Assembly: GCA_020631735.1 (NCBI GenBank)
Contig: CM036158.1
Coordinates: 82,781,914 to 82,845,913, forward strand
Direction of reading: 5' to 3'
Length of the DNA stretch: 64,000 bases
From: Saccharum officinarum
Taxonomy: Eukaryota > Streptophyta > Magnoliopsida > Poales > Poaceae
The notes under the pieces are model-generated. The model was not told the origin of the DNA. It ran no database searches and saw only the letters and a program-made list of their open reading frames with translations. Below are positions 10,665-22,299 of the stretch, in pieces; position 1 is the first letter of the stretch, and each line of letters begins with the position of its first letter. Position numbers and translations under genes: made by a program.

Positions 10665-13600
10665 CTAGCCACCGGTGATGTTGAGGCTGGAGCGAAACTC
10701 GGCGAAGGTCGAGGACGGGAGGCCTTTGGTGAAGATGTCCGCGAACTGGGAGGTCGTCGGAACATGAAGAACCCGCACCTCGCCCATGGCCACCCGATCA
10801 CGGACAAAATGGAGGTCGATCTCCACATGCTTCGTCCGCTGGTGCTGGATGGGGTTGGTGGAGAGGTAGACCGCACTGACGTTGTCGCAGTAGATCAGTG
10901 TGCTCCGGGAGGGTGGAGTGTGCAACTCAGCCAGCAGCTGCCGGAGCCAGGCGGCCTCCGCCACGCCGTTAGCAACGGCGCGGTACTCCGCCTCGGCGCT
11001 GGACCGTGAGACCACCGGCTGGCGCTTGGACGACCAAGACACCAGGTTGCCGCCCAGGAAGACGGCGTAGCCGGAGGTGGAGCGGCGAGTATCCGGGCAC
11101 CCGGCCCAGTCAGCGTCGGTGTAGACGACGAGGTCGGTGGAGGAGGCCCGTTGGAGGAGGAGGCCGTAGTCGAGTGTGCCCCGGAGGTAGCGGAGGAGGC
11201 GCTTGAGAGCCAAGAGGTGAGGCTCCCGGGGATCATGCATGTGGAGGCAGATCTGCTGAACTGCATAGGTGATGTCCGGCCGGGTGAAGGTGAGGTATTG
11301 AAGGGCCCCGGCGAGACTCCTGTACGCAGTGGGATCGGCCACCGGTGGCCCCTCAGCCTCAGACAGCTTGCCCTGAGTGTCGACCGGAGTGGAGCAGGGG
11401 TTGCAGTCAGTCATCCCAGCCCGCTCCAGAATGTCCCGAGTGTACTGTCGCTGGTGAAGGAGGAGCCCGGCAGGACGGTGCTCAACAGTGACACCGAGGA
11501 AGTGGTGGAGCTCACCCAGATCCTTCATCGCGAACTCTTGCTGGAGAGCGATGATGATCCGGCGGAGAAGTGGCTCGCTGGAGGCGGTGAGGACAATGTC
11601 ATCAACATAGAGCATCAAGTATGCAGTGTCGGCTCCATGGTGGTAGACGAACAGGGACGTATCAGACTTGGCCTCCATGAACCCCAGGGTCAGCAAGAAG
11701 GCGGCGAACCGGTGGTTCCACGCCCGAGGTGCCTGATTGAGGCCGTAGAGGGACCTGTTGAGCCGGCAGACCATGTCAGGACGGGTGGTGTCGACGAACC
11801 CCGCCGGCTGACTGCAGTACACCGTCTCGGTAAGAAGGCCGTGGAGGAAGGCGTTCTTGACGTCCAGCTGGTGGACGGGCCAAGACCGAGCAAGTGCCAG
11901 CGATAGCACGGTACGGACGGTGGCCGGCTTGACCACCGGGCTGAAAGTCTCATCGTAGTCGACGCCAGGGTGCTGAGTGAAACCCCGGAGGACCCAGCGA
12001 GCCTTGTAGCGCTCGAGAGAGCCGTCGGCCCGGCGCTTATGGGTCCAAATTCACTTGCCGGTGACGACGTTGGAGCCTGGCGGCCGGGGCACCAACTCCC
12101 ACGTCTGGTTGGCGAGTAGCGCGGCGTACTCCTCTTCCATCGCGCGGCGCCAGTGAGGGTCCAACAGGGCGTCGCGGACGGAGGAGGGTACCGGAGAGGC
12201 CACCGCATCGCCGGTCGAAGCCTCGAGGGCACGAGGCGGTAGGGTGCCGGCCGCGTGTCGTGTCACCATCGGGTGAACATGCCGCGGGTGTCGGTGCAGC
12301 AGCGGCGGGTGGTAGACCGGCGGGGCACCACGAGCCGGCGGAGACAGCGGCGGTGGTGTCGGTGTCCCCGGTGGAGAAGGGAGCGCGAGCGGCGGCGGCC
12401 GCGGCCTGCGCTGGTACACTCGTACCGGCGTGGCGAACCTCGACGGAGGTGCCGGGGCAGGTGCCGGGACGGGATCCGGCGTCGTCGACCGACACGACCC
12501 CCCCGGGGCAGCAGCGGGGGACGAAGGCCCCGGGTCTGCACCAACCGGAGAGGACGGGGCCGCGCCCGAGGACGACGGGCACGGACCTGCTGGGGATCCG
12601 GGACAGGAGGCCGGCCCGGCACGCGGCGAAGCGGTACCTGCAGGAGACCACGAAAAAGGTGGCTGGACCACCGGGTCAGTGGGAAACAGGGAGGGTGGGT
12701 CAGGTACCGGAGGGGTGGTGGTGCTAGAAAAGGGAAAGACGGACTCATCGAACACCACATGGCGAGAGATGAGAACCCGTCGGGAGGTAAGGTCCAAGCA
12801 CCGGTACCCTTTGTGATCCGGGGAGTACCCGAGGAAGACACAGAGCGTGGAGCGAGGGTCCAGCTTGTGAGTAGAAGTGGCAGCAGTGTTGGGGTAACAC
12901 GCACACCCAAACACGCGGAGGTGATCGTACCGAGGCGGGGTACCGAAGAGGGCGTGGTGAGGAGTGGGAGCGGGGCAGGCCGCGGAAGGAAGGCGGTTAA
13001 GAAGGTAGGTGGAGGTGTGCAGGCCCTCAGCCCAGAAGCGAGCGGGAAGAGAGGCCTGAAACAGAAGGGTACGCACGGTGTCATTGGTGGTGCGAATCAT
13101 CCGCTCAGCCTTGCCATTTTGCGAAGAGGTGTATGGACAAGACATGCGGAGCTGAACACCGTGAGAGGAAGAAATCGCGGGAGGTGGAGTTATCAAACTC
13201 GCGACCATTGTCACACTGGACGGCCTTGATGGGGAGGCCGAACTGTGTAGACAACCAAGAAAAGAAGTGAAGGAGCGTGGTAAACGTATCTGACTTTGCA
13301 CGGAGAGGAAAAGTCCACGAATAATGCGAAAAATCATCAACAACTACAAGATAGTACTTATAACCGGAAATACTCAGAATAGGAGATGTCCATAGGTCGC
13401 AATGTACAAGATCAAAAATACGGGCCGCATGGGAAGTAGAACTAGAAAACGGAAGACGAACATGTCGGCCCAATTGGCACGCATGACACAGTTGCTCATC
13501 ATGAGCTCGAGTACATGGAAGACCGGAGCTACGACTGAGCTGTATCAGGGCATCACGTCCAGGATGGCCGAGGCGCCGGTGCCAGGTAGTAGAGGAAGTA

Positions 13601-15847
13601 GAAGCGACGAAGGCAGCTGACAAAACGGGCGGCGAAGAAGACGAAGGAGCCGCCGGGAAGCGAAGAGTGTAAAGGGGCCCGGTGCTGTCACATCGGAGCA
13701 GAGGATGCCGGGAAGCCAAATCCTTTACAGTAAGACCAGAAGAGTCAAATTCCACAGAACAAGAATTGTCAGCTGTAAAACGTCGAATAGAAAGAAGATT
13801 ATGAACCATAGAAGGAGCAACAAGAACATCAGGAAGACGAAAGGAGCCATGAGCACCGGCGGTACCCACAGACGAGACCGGAATACAAGAACCATTTGCG
13901 ACCATAATGGACGAAGGAAGAGAGGAAGAGGGAGAGTGAATCGACGAAAGTATACCGGGGTCAGGAGTAGTGTGGTAGGTGGCTCCCGAATCAGCGATCC
14001 ACTCAGGTCCGACCGGAGGTGTCAGGCCCATGGTGCTGAACGAGCGAGCCAGGGCCGCCTGGTCCCAGCCGGTGACCCCCGGTGGAGTCCCGGAGGGTGG
14101 AACCCACGGCGTAGCAGGGAAGGCGCCGGGTGGAAGACCAGCAGGAGGAGCTCCGGTGAGCATGGCCACTGGTGGGCGAGTGTCGGCTCCGGAGGCGTGG
14201 TAGGGCCACATGGAGATGCGACCGGACCACGGGTTCTGGAATGAAGGCCATGGTGCCCCCCCCGTGTGTCCCGGCCGGTGCCGGAGCCTGGGGGTGACCA
14301 CCCCGGCCACCCCCGCGGCCCCCTCCACGGCGACGACGAGAGCCACGACCCCCCCCACCTCCGCTCGGCCCGGAGGGAGGAGGGCCCAGGAGAGACGACG
14401 GTGGCGGTGGAGCGGTGGAGCAGACGGGCGCGGCGAAGAGGCAGCCAGGGCCGTCGAGGAGGACGAGGACCCCGCGGAAGTGGTGGATCCCGGCTGGAGG
14501 CCCTGCGTGAGCTCCTCCATGACGAGATCGTCGCGGACCTCCAGGAAGGTGGGGAAGGGCCTCTGACGGGTGATCCACGTCCGGAGGTGGGCGTAGCGGT
14601 CGCTGAGCCCCCGAAGGACGTTGAGGACCAAGATGCGATCCTCCACGGGCCACCCAAGGTCCCCCAGGGAGTCGGCCATGCCCTTCATCCGACGACAGAA
14701 CTCGCCGACGGAGAGGTCACCCTGTACGAAGGTCCGGAAGCTCGCGTCGAGGCGCAGAGCCCGGGCCTCAGCGTTGCCCAGGAACTGGCCCTCAAGGGCG
14801 AGCCATACCCTGCGCGCGTCAGGAGAGGTGCGGACGAGGTCGTGGAGGTCCAGAGAGATCGTCCCCAGGATCCAGGAGAGGACGATGCTGTCCAGACGAA
14901 GCCATGACGGGGTCTGGACGACGGCCAAAGCGTCAACGAGGACGTGGTCGTCGAGGGCGTAGCGGCGAAGGGTGAGAAGCACCAGGTCCCGCCAGCGGGC
15001 GTAGGAAGGAGACTCCGGCTCGAGGACGACCGGAACGAGGAGGCGAATGTTCTGGACCCCCCAGCCTGGTAGTGGAGCTGGGCCACGAGCGGGTCGGCCG
15101 GATTGTGCCAGAGGACGGCGGTGTGCGACACGCAGCGTCCCGGCGAGGCGGAGGAGGTGGCTCCGGCGTCCGGGCCCGCGGGAGAGGCGAGGAGCTGCTC
15201 GGCCTCGGCGATCTGGCGGGTCAGGGCGTCGGCCGCGTCGCGCTCGCGCTCCCAGGCGAGGGCGGCCGCGCGCACACGGGCCTGGCCCTCCGCGGCGGCG
15301 GCCCGAGCAGCGACGAGGGCTGCGGCGAGGGTGGAGTTCGGTCCAGTCAGGCCAAGAGGGAGACCCCCAGGAAGGGCCGACTGGAGACCTCCAACGGCAG
15401 CCGCATGCAGCGGAGGTTGGGCACCTTCAGGAAGGGCCGGCTGATGGTCTCCTTCAGGCAGGGGCTGCTGCTGTAACAGCGGCTGGAGGCCAGCAGCAGC
15501 CACACCCGCCGCGACCCCTTCCGTGGTTGCCCCCCCCCCGCGCCGGGACTGGAGAGGGCGGCAAGGGCCTGGGCGGCGCCAGCGGGCTCGGTGTGGGGCG
15601 CAGTCCCGTGCAGGGCACCAGGAAGCGGCACAGGACGAGGCGAGGTTCCTGGCGGCGCAGCCCCGAGCGCGGCTCCGAGGGGCGCGGCCCCAGGCGCGGC
15701 TCCGAGGGGCGCGGCCCCGAGCGGGCGGAGGCCTGGAGCGGCGGCAGGTGGGGCGCCAGGAGCTGTAGCGGCTACCTGGGCCCACGAAAGAGGGGAGTGG
15801 GGAGGGAAAGAGGAGAAGGAGTGAGGGGAAGGTGGACGTCCGGCCAT
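10665..15847 (-). pseudogene. Broken gag-pol of copia B
   Basis: The - strand gag-pol region starts at the ATG at 15847 (MAGRPP leader) and ends at 10665. Recognisable parts are an Ala-rich helical segment (EGQARVRAAALAWERERD), the gag core (LLTLRRYALDDHVLVDA, 14982 down), protease WIADSGATYH (about 13980-14010), integrase with HRRLGHPG and TSSQNGKAERM, RT with YVDD at 11598-11609, and RNase H YTDADWAG. Breaks are: frame change at the C-run 15057-15062, a 2-nt loss near 13163-13168 relative to copy C, and a Trp-to-stop change at 12051-12053 inside WIWTHK of RT. No single intact polyprotein is possible as sequenced. Confidence 0.85.
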
Positions 15848-15928
15848 GGCGCCGGCGGCAGAGAAGCCACCGGCGGCGGCTGGGAGGAGGGGAGGGAAGA
15901 GAGAGAAAAACTTAGGCTGCTGATACCA

Positions 15929-16041
15929 TGTTAGGGAATGATTTCCATTGATTAGGGCTAACCCTAGAAGGGTAGCTATATAGGTCCCATACATGGGCCA
16001 CATGGGCCTTAGCCACATGGGCCTAAACACATACTCCAACA
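15929..16041 (-). repeat. 5' LTR of copia B
   Basis: 113-bp partner of 10473-10585. Primer site just inside, CCATA just outside. Confidence 0.92.
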
Positions 16042-16435
16042 CCATATAAGGTACAAACTACTCCTATGTCCTCTAGGACATGGTTGCTAGCAGCTCACTA
16101 CATGTACAATTTTGTACTAGATGGCCTATTGCCATCCTTGCTACAGCACCAGCAGGCTGACTAGCTGCCAATCTTACTAGCTGCCAGTCTCACTAGCTGC
16201 CAGGTTGACGCTGCCAATCTTAGCAAGCAAACAGAAGGGAGCAGCAAATTATCTTTACATTGCCCATTTGGTTCAACGATCTTGTGCCGGTTCTTTATGC
16301 TCAATGTGGTTTCTATATATTGCACTGACTGGTCAACTTTTTTAAAAAACATTGCATTCATGGTGTAAAAGTTTTTTTAGTTGTTTTCATTGTTTTTACC
16401 TTGGTAAACGTTATCTATGTTGACAAATAAGGATG

Positions 16436-16535
16436 TGTTGGAAGGTTTTGTCTCTATTAATTAGGGCTAACCCTAGAAGGGTAGCTATATAGGTCCCATA
16501 CATGGGCCACATGGGCCTAAACACATACTCCAACA
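16436..16535 (-). repeat. 3' LTR of copia C
   Basis: 100-bp direct repeat, TG..CA ends, no difference seen from 21926-22025. Unusually short for an element with a full gag-pol region. Confidence 0.92.
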
Positions 16536-16616
16536 CCCCCCGCAGTCTGAACTACCGGCGCAGCGGAGTTCGAGGCTGAACAAGAAAGAACACACACAAC
16601 CCCCCCACAGACGCAA

Positions 16617-19600
16617 CTAGCCACCGGTGATGTTGAGGCTGGAGCGAAACTCGGCGAAGGTCGAGGACGGGAGGCCTTTGGTGAAGATGTCCGCGAACTG
16701 GGAGGTCGTCGGAACATGAAGAACCCGCACCTCGCCCATGGCCACCCGATCACGGACAAAATGGAGGTCGATCTCCACATGCTTCGTCCGCTGGTGCTGG
16801 ATGGGGTTGGTGGAGAGGTAGACCGCACTGACGTTGTCGCAGTAGATCAGTGTGCTCCGGGAGGGTGGAGTGTGCAACTCAGCCAGCAGCTGCCGGAGCC
16901 AGGCGGCCTCCGCCACGCCGTTAGCAACGGCGCGGTACTCCGCCTCGGCGCTGGACCGGGAGACCACCGGCTGGCGCTTGGACGACCAAGACACCAGGTT
17001 GGCGCCCAGGAAGACGGCGTAGCCGGAGGTGGAGCGGCGAGTATCCGGGCATCCGGCCCAGTCAGCGTCGGTGTAGACGACGAGGTCGGTGGAGGAGGCC
17101 CGGTGGAGGAGGAGGCCGTAGTCGAGTGTGCCCCGGAGGTAGCGGAGGAGGCGCTTGAGAGCCATGAGGTGAGGCTCCCGGGGATCATGCATGTGGAGGC
17201 AGACCTGCTGAACAGCATATGTGATGTCCGGCCGGGTGAAAGTGAGGTACTGAAGGGCCCCGGCGAGACTCCTGTACGCAGTGGGATCGGCCACCGGTGG
17301 TCCCTCAGCCTCAGACAGCTTGCCCTGAGTGTCGACCGGAGTGGAGCAGGGGTTGCAGTCAGTCATCCCAGCCCGCTCCAGAATGTCCCAAGTGTACTGT
17401 CGCTGGTGAAAGGAGCCCGGCAGGACGGTGCTCAACAGTGACACCGAGGAAGTGGTGGAGCTCACCCAGATCCTTCATCGCGAACTCTTGCTGGAGAGCG
17501 GTGATGATTCGGCGGAGAAGTGGCTCGCTGGAGGCGGTGAGGACAATGTCATCAACATAGAGCAGCAAGTATGCAGTGTCGGCTCCATGGTGGTAGACGA
17601 ACAGGGACGTATCAGACTTGGCCTCCATGAACCCCAGGGTCAGCAAGAAAGCGGTGAACCGGTGGTTCCATGCCCGAGGTGCCTGCTTGAGGCCGTAGAG
17701 GGACCTGTTGAGCCGGCAGACCATGTCAGGACGGGTGGTGTCGACGAACCCCGCCGGCTGACTGCAGTACACCGTCTCGGTAAGAAGGCCGTGGAGGAAG
17801 GCGTTCTTGACGTCCAGCTGGTGGACGGGCCAAGACCGAGCAAGTGCCAGCGATAGCACGGTACGGACGGTGGCCGGCTTAACCACCGGGCTGAAGGTCT
17901 CATCGTAGTCGACGCCAGGGCGCTGAGTGAAACCCCGGAGGACCCAGCGAGCCTTGTAGCGCTCGAGAGAGCCGTCGGCCCGGCGCTTGTGGGTCCAAAT
18001 CCACTTGCCGGTGACGACGTTGGAGCCTGGCGGCCGGGGCACCAACTCCCACGTCTGGTTGGCGAGTAGCGCGGCGTACTCCTCTTCCATCGCGCGGCGC
18101 CAGTGAGGGTCCAACAGGGCGTCGCGGACGGAGGAGGGTACCGGAGAGACCACCGCATCGTCGGTCGAAGCCTCGAGGGCACGAGGCGGCAGGGTGCCAG
18201 CCGCGTGTCGTGTCACCATCGGGTGAACATGCCGCGGGTGTCGGTGCAGCAGCGGCGGGTGGTAGACCGGCGGGGCACCACGAGCCGGCGGAGACAGCGG
18301 CGGTGGTGTCGGTGTCCCCGGTGGAGAAGGGAGCGCGAGCGGCGGCGGCCGCGGCCTGCGCTGGTACACCCGTACCGGCGCGGCGAACCTCGACGGAGGT
18401 GCCGGGGCAGGTGCCGGGACGGGATCCGGCGTCGTCGACCGACACGACCCCCCCGGGGCAGCAGCGGGGGACGAAGGCCCCGGGTCTGCACCAACCGGAG
18501 AGGACGGGGCCGCGCCCGAGGACGACGGGCACGGACCTGCTGGGGATCCGGGACAGGAGGCCGGCCCGGCACGCGGCGAAGCAGTACCTGCAGGAGACCA
18601 CGAAAAAGGTGGCTGGACCACCGGGTCAGTGGGAAACAGGGAGGGTGGGTCAGGTACCGGAGGGGTGGTGGTGCTAGAAAAGGGAAAGACGGACTCATCG
18701 AACACCACATGGCGAGAGATGAGAACCCGTCGGGAGGTAAGGTCAAAGCACCGGTACCCCTTGTGATCCGGGGAGTACCCGAGGAAGACACAGAGCGTGG
18801 AGCGAGGGTCCAGCTTGTGAGAAGAAGTGGCAGCGGTATTGGGGTAACACGCACACCCAAACACGCGGAGGTGATCGTACCAAGGCGGGGTACCGAAGAG
18901 GGCGTGGTGAGGAGTGGGAGCGGGGCAGGCCGCGGAAGGAAGACGATTAAGAAGGTAGGTGGAGGTGTGCAGGCCCTCAGCCCAGAAGCGAGCGGGAAGA
19001 GAGGCCTGAAACAGAAGGGTACGCACGGTGTCATTGGTGGTGCGGATCATCCGCTCAGCCTTGCCATTTTGCGAAGAGGTGTATGGACAAGACATGCGGA
19101 GCTGAACACCGTGAGAGAGGAAGAAATCGCGGGAGGTGGAGTTATCAAACTCGCGACCATTGTCACACTGGACGGCCTTGATGGGGAGGCCGAACTGTGT
19201 AGACACCCAAGAAAAGAAGTGAAGGAGCGTGGTAAACGTATCTGACTTCGCACGGAGAGGAAAAGTCCACGAATAATGTGAAAAATCATCAACAACCACA
19301 AGATAGTACTTATAACCGGAAATACTCAGAATAGGAGATGTCCATAGGTCGCAATGTACAAGATCAAAAATACGGGCCGCATGGGAAGTAGAACTAGAAA
19401 ACGGAAGACGAACATGTCGGCCCAATTGGCACGCATGACACAGTTGCTCATCATGAGCTCGAGTATATGGAAGACCAGAGCTACGACTGAGCTGTATCAG
19501 GGCATCACGTCCAGGATGGCCGAGGCGCCGGTGCCAGGTAGTAGAGGAAGTAGAAGCGACGAAGGCAGCTGACAAAACGGGCGGCGAAGAAGACGAAGGA

Positions 19601-21846
19601 GCCGCCGGGAAGCGAAGAGTGTAAAGGGGCCCGGTGCTGTCACATCGGAGCAGAGGACGCCGGGAAGCCAAATCCTTTACAGTAAGACCAGAAGAGTCAA
19701 ATTCCACAGAACAAGAATTGTCAGCTGTAAAACGTCGAATAGAAAGAAGATTATGAACCATAGAAGGAGCAACAAGAACATCAGGAAGACGAAAGGAGCC
19801 ATGAGCACCGGCGGTACCCACAGACGAGACCGGAATACAAGAACCATTTGCGACCATAATGGACGAAGGAAGAGAGGAAGAGGGAGAGTGAATCGACGAA
19901 AGTATACCGGGGTCAGAGGTAGTGTGGTAGGTGGCCCCGAATCAGCGATCCACTCGGGTCCGACCGGAGGTGTCAGGCCCATGGTGCTGAACGAGCGAGC
20001 CAGGGCCGCCTGGTCCCAGCCGGTGACCCCTGGAAGAGTCCCGGAGGGTGGAACCCACGGCGTAGCAGGGAAGGCGCCGGGTGTAGGGCCAGCAGGAGGA
20101 GCTCCGGTGAGCATGGCCACCGGTGGGCGCGAGTCGCCCCCGATGGCGTGGTAGGGCCACATGGAGATGCGCCCTGACCACGGGTGCTGGAAGGAGGGCC
20201 ATGGTGCCCCCCCTGCGGCCCACCAGGAGCCGGAGGCTGGGTGTGGCCGCCCCGGCCACCCCCGCGACCCCCTCCACGTCGACGGCGACCGCCACGGCCC
20301 CCCCACCTCCGCTCGGCCCGGAGGGAGGTGGACCCAGAAGAGATGGCGGCGGTGGAGCGGCGGACCGTGATGGAGCAGTCGGGCGCGGCGAAGTAGCAGC
20401 CAGGGCCGTCGAGGGGGACGAGGAGCCCGTGGAGGTGGTGGATCCCGGCTGGGGGCCCTGAGTGAGCTCCTCCATGAAGAGATCGTCACGGACCTTCAGG
20501 AAGGTGGGAAGGGCCTCTGGCGGGTGATCCACGTCCGGAGGTGGGCGTAGCGGTCGCTGAGCCCCCGGAGGACGTTGAGGACCAAGATGCGATCCTCCAC
20601 GGGCCACCCAAGGTCCCCCAGGGAGTCCGCCATGCCCTTCATCCGACGGCAGAACTCGCCGACGGAGAGGTCACCCTGGACGAAGGTCCTGAAACTCGCG
20701 TCGAGGCGCAGAGCCCGGGCCTCCGCGTTGCCCAGGAACTGGCCCTCAAGGGCGAGCCAAGCCCGGCGCGCGTCAGGAGAGGTGCGGACGAGGTCGTGGA
20801 GGTCCAGAGAGATCGTCCCCAGGATCCAGGAGAGGACGATGCTGTCCAGACGAAGCCACGACGGGGTCTGGACAGCGACCGAAGCGTCAACGAGGACGTG
20901 GTCGTCGAGGGCGTAGCGGCGAAGAGTGAGAAGCACCAGATCCCGCCAGCGGGCGTAGGAGGGCGACTCCGGCTCGAGGACGACCGGGACGAGGAGGCGG
21001 ATGTTCTAGACCCCCGGCCTGGTAGTGAAGCTGAGCCACGAGCGGGTCGGCCGGGTCGTGCCAGAGGACGGCAATGTGGGACACGCGGCGTCCCGATGAG
21101 GCGGAAGAGGTGGCGCCAGCGTCGTGGGAGGCGGGAGGGGCGAGGAGCTGCTCCGCCTCGGCGATCCGGCGGGCCAGGGCGTCAGCCGCGTCGCGTTCGC
21201 GCTCCCACAGTAGGGCGGCCGCACGCACGCGGGCCTGCCCCTCCGCGGCAGCAGCCTGCGCGGCGACGAGGGCGGCGGCGAGGGAACCACCAGCAGGCTC
21301 TGGGAGAGGATCCGCAGGGAGGGCTGCATCGCCGGACGGGAGCAGGGATCCCAGGCCGGCGGCGGCCACAGCAGGGGCATCACCTGCGGCTGCACCCTCA
21401 GGACCCACGGCGGCACCGGGAGGGGTGGTGGTGCCGGCCGTGGTCAGGGCAGCCGCCATGGACGCGGTTATCGCTGAGGGCTCGATGCCGGGAAGGGGCT
21501 GGGCGCCGGCGGAGTGGGGAGCAGGGGCGGCCCCGAGTGCCAGCCCGCCTGCGGTGGAGAAGGCAGAGGCGGCACCCAGGGCGAGCCCGTCCCCTGGCGG
21601 CTGGAGCAGAGGCCGGCCGCCCGCGCCAGGGAAGGCAGAGGCGGCACCCAGGGCCAGCCCGCCCCCTGGCGGCTGGAGCAGGGGCCGGCCGCCCGCGCCA
21701 GGGAAGGAAGGCTGCGGGCCGCCTGGTGGTGCGGCGCCGGGAGGGAGCGGGCGGGTGGAGGCAGCCGCCGCCCAGGAGGGAGAAGAGAGAGGGGGAAACA
21801 CATGGAAATAGGTGGGGGAAGGGGGAGGTGGCTGGCGGCCGGCCAT
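16617..21846 (-). pseudogene. Broken gag-pol of copia C
   Basis: The - strand gag-pol region begins at the ATG at 21846 (MAGRQPPPPS) and ends at 16617. The leader is open down to LHYQAGG. The frame then breaks at the C-run 21011-21015, next to a TAG at 21005-21007. Further breaks are a lost base near 20505-20508, a lost base near 19933-19937 (within the protease WIADSG), and a 2-nt loss near 17407-17412. A long open stretch (19857 to 17359) covers gag-pre-integrase, integrase and RT, with YVDD at 17548-17559. RNase H ([19 protein letters not shown]) is in the last frame. All breaks fall in or beside homopolymers or short repeats. Confidence 0.85.
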
Positions 21847-21925
21847 GGCTGGCTGGCGGCGGCGGCAGCCTGGAAGCAGCCGGCGGCGCCTGGAGAGGAG
21901 AGGAAGGAACCCTAAGCTGATACCA

Positions 21926-22025
21926 TGTTGGAAGGTTTTGTCTCTATTAATTAGGGCTAACCCTAGAAGGGTAGCTATATAGGTCCCATACATGGGCCAC
22001 ATGGGCCTAAACACATACTCCAACA
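21926..22025 (-). repeat. 5' LTR of copia C
   Basis: 100-bp partner of 16436-16535. Carries a TATATAG core on the - strand. Confidence 0.92.
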
Positions 22026-22081
22026 GGATGACATGTGAACGCATCATTACCTTGCAAAAGGAATAATTGATGTCATGTAAG

Positions 22082-22170
22082 GATTTTTTTTTGAGTGAAA
22101 ACAGTAGGGGAAGCCCCTACGTGGTAAAAAAAATATATAAGAAAAGCAAAAGCAAAAAAGCAAACTGGTT
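22082..22170 (-). mobile_element. LINE 3'-tail fragment
   Basis: A T-run at 22082-22090 followed by TAGGGGAAGCCCCTACG resembles the 3' end of grass LINEs read on the - strand (small hairpin then poly-A). Too short to classify further. Confidence 0.4.
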
Positions 22171-22299
22171 TCTATTGAGCTATCACTTTGAACTCTGCTC
22201 AAAAGAAAGTACCCAATTTTCGTTCAGTTTTACTTTTTGCTGGTTCAGTGATTTGGACAAATATATTTGAACTGCAATTGCCTTGTGTCTTATTTGAAG

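Larger units (their letters stand above)
10473..16041 (-). mobile_element. Ty1/copia LTR retrotransposon B
   Basis: Second element of the same family as A, also antisense to VPS13. LTRs are 10473-10585 and 15929-16041 (113 bp, about one T/C mismatch). The exact duplication CCATA lies at 10468-10472 and 16042-16046. The initiator-Met primer site is at about 15918-15928 on the - strand, and the purine tract at 10586-10592. Gag through protease into integrase is one frame here (14982 to 13105 region), showing that the family normally fuses gag and pol. Its pol is very close to that of copy C, while the gag leader differs. Confidence 0.93.
16436..22025 (-). mobile_element. Ty1/copia LTR retrotransposon C
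   Basis: Third member of the family, same orientation. LTRs are 16436-16535 and 21926-22025 (100 bp each, identical by eye). The exact duplication GGATG lies at 16431-16435 and 22026-22030. The primer site TGGTATCAGC is at about 21916-21925 on the - strand. Identical LTRs imply a recent insertion. Its pol matches B closely, and its U3 start differs from A and B. Confidence 0.93.
1350..22299 (+). other. Giant VPS13 intron filled with retroelements
   Basis: Intron of about 20.9 kb between codons ending DKLQ (donor GTACTA at 1350) and starting VRLVD (acceptor AG at 22298-22299), phase 0. It holds LINE remnants and copia elements A, B and C, all listed separately. Unassigned AT-rich spacers remain at 1350-1513, 10301-10472 (with a short CA repeat near 10310-10331), 16042-16435 and 22171-22299. 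I see no coding signal in those spacers. Confidence 0.85.
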
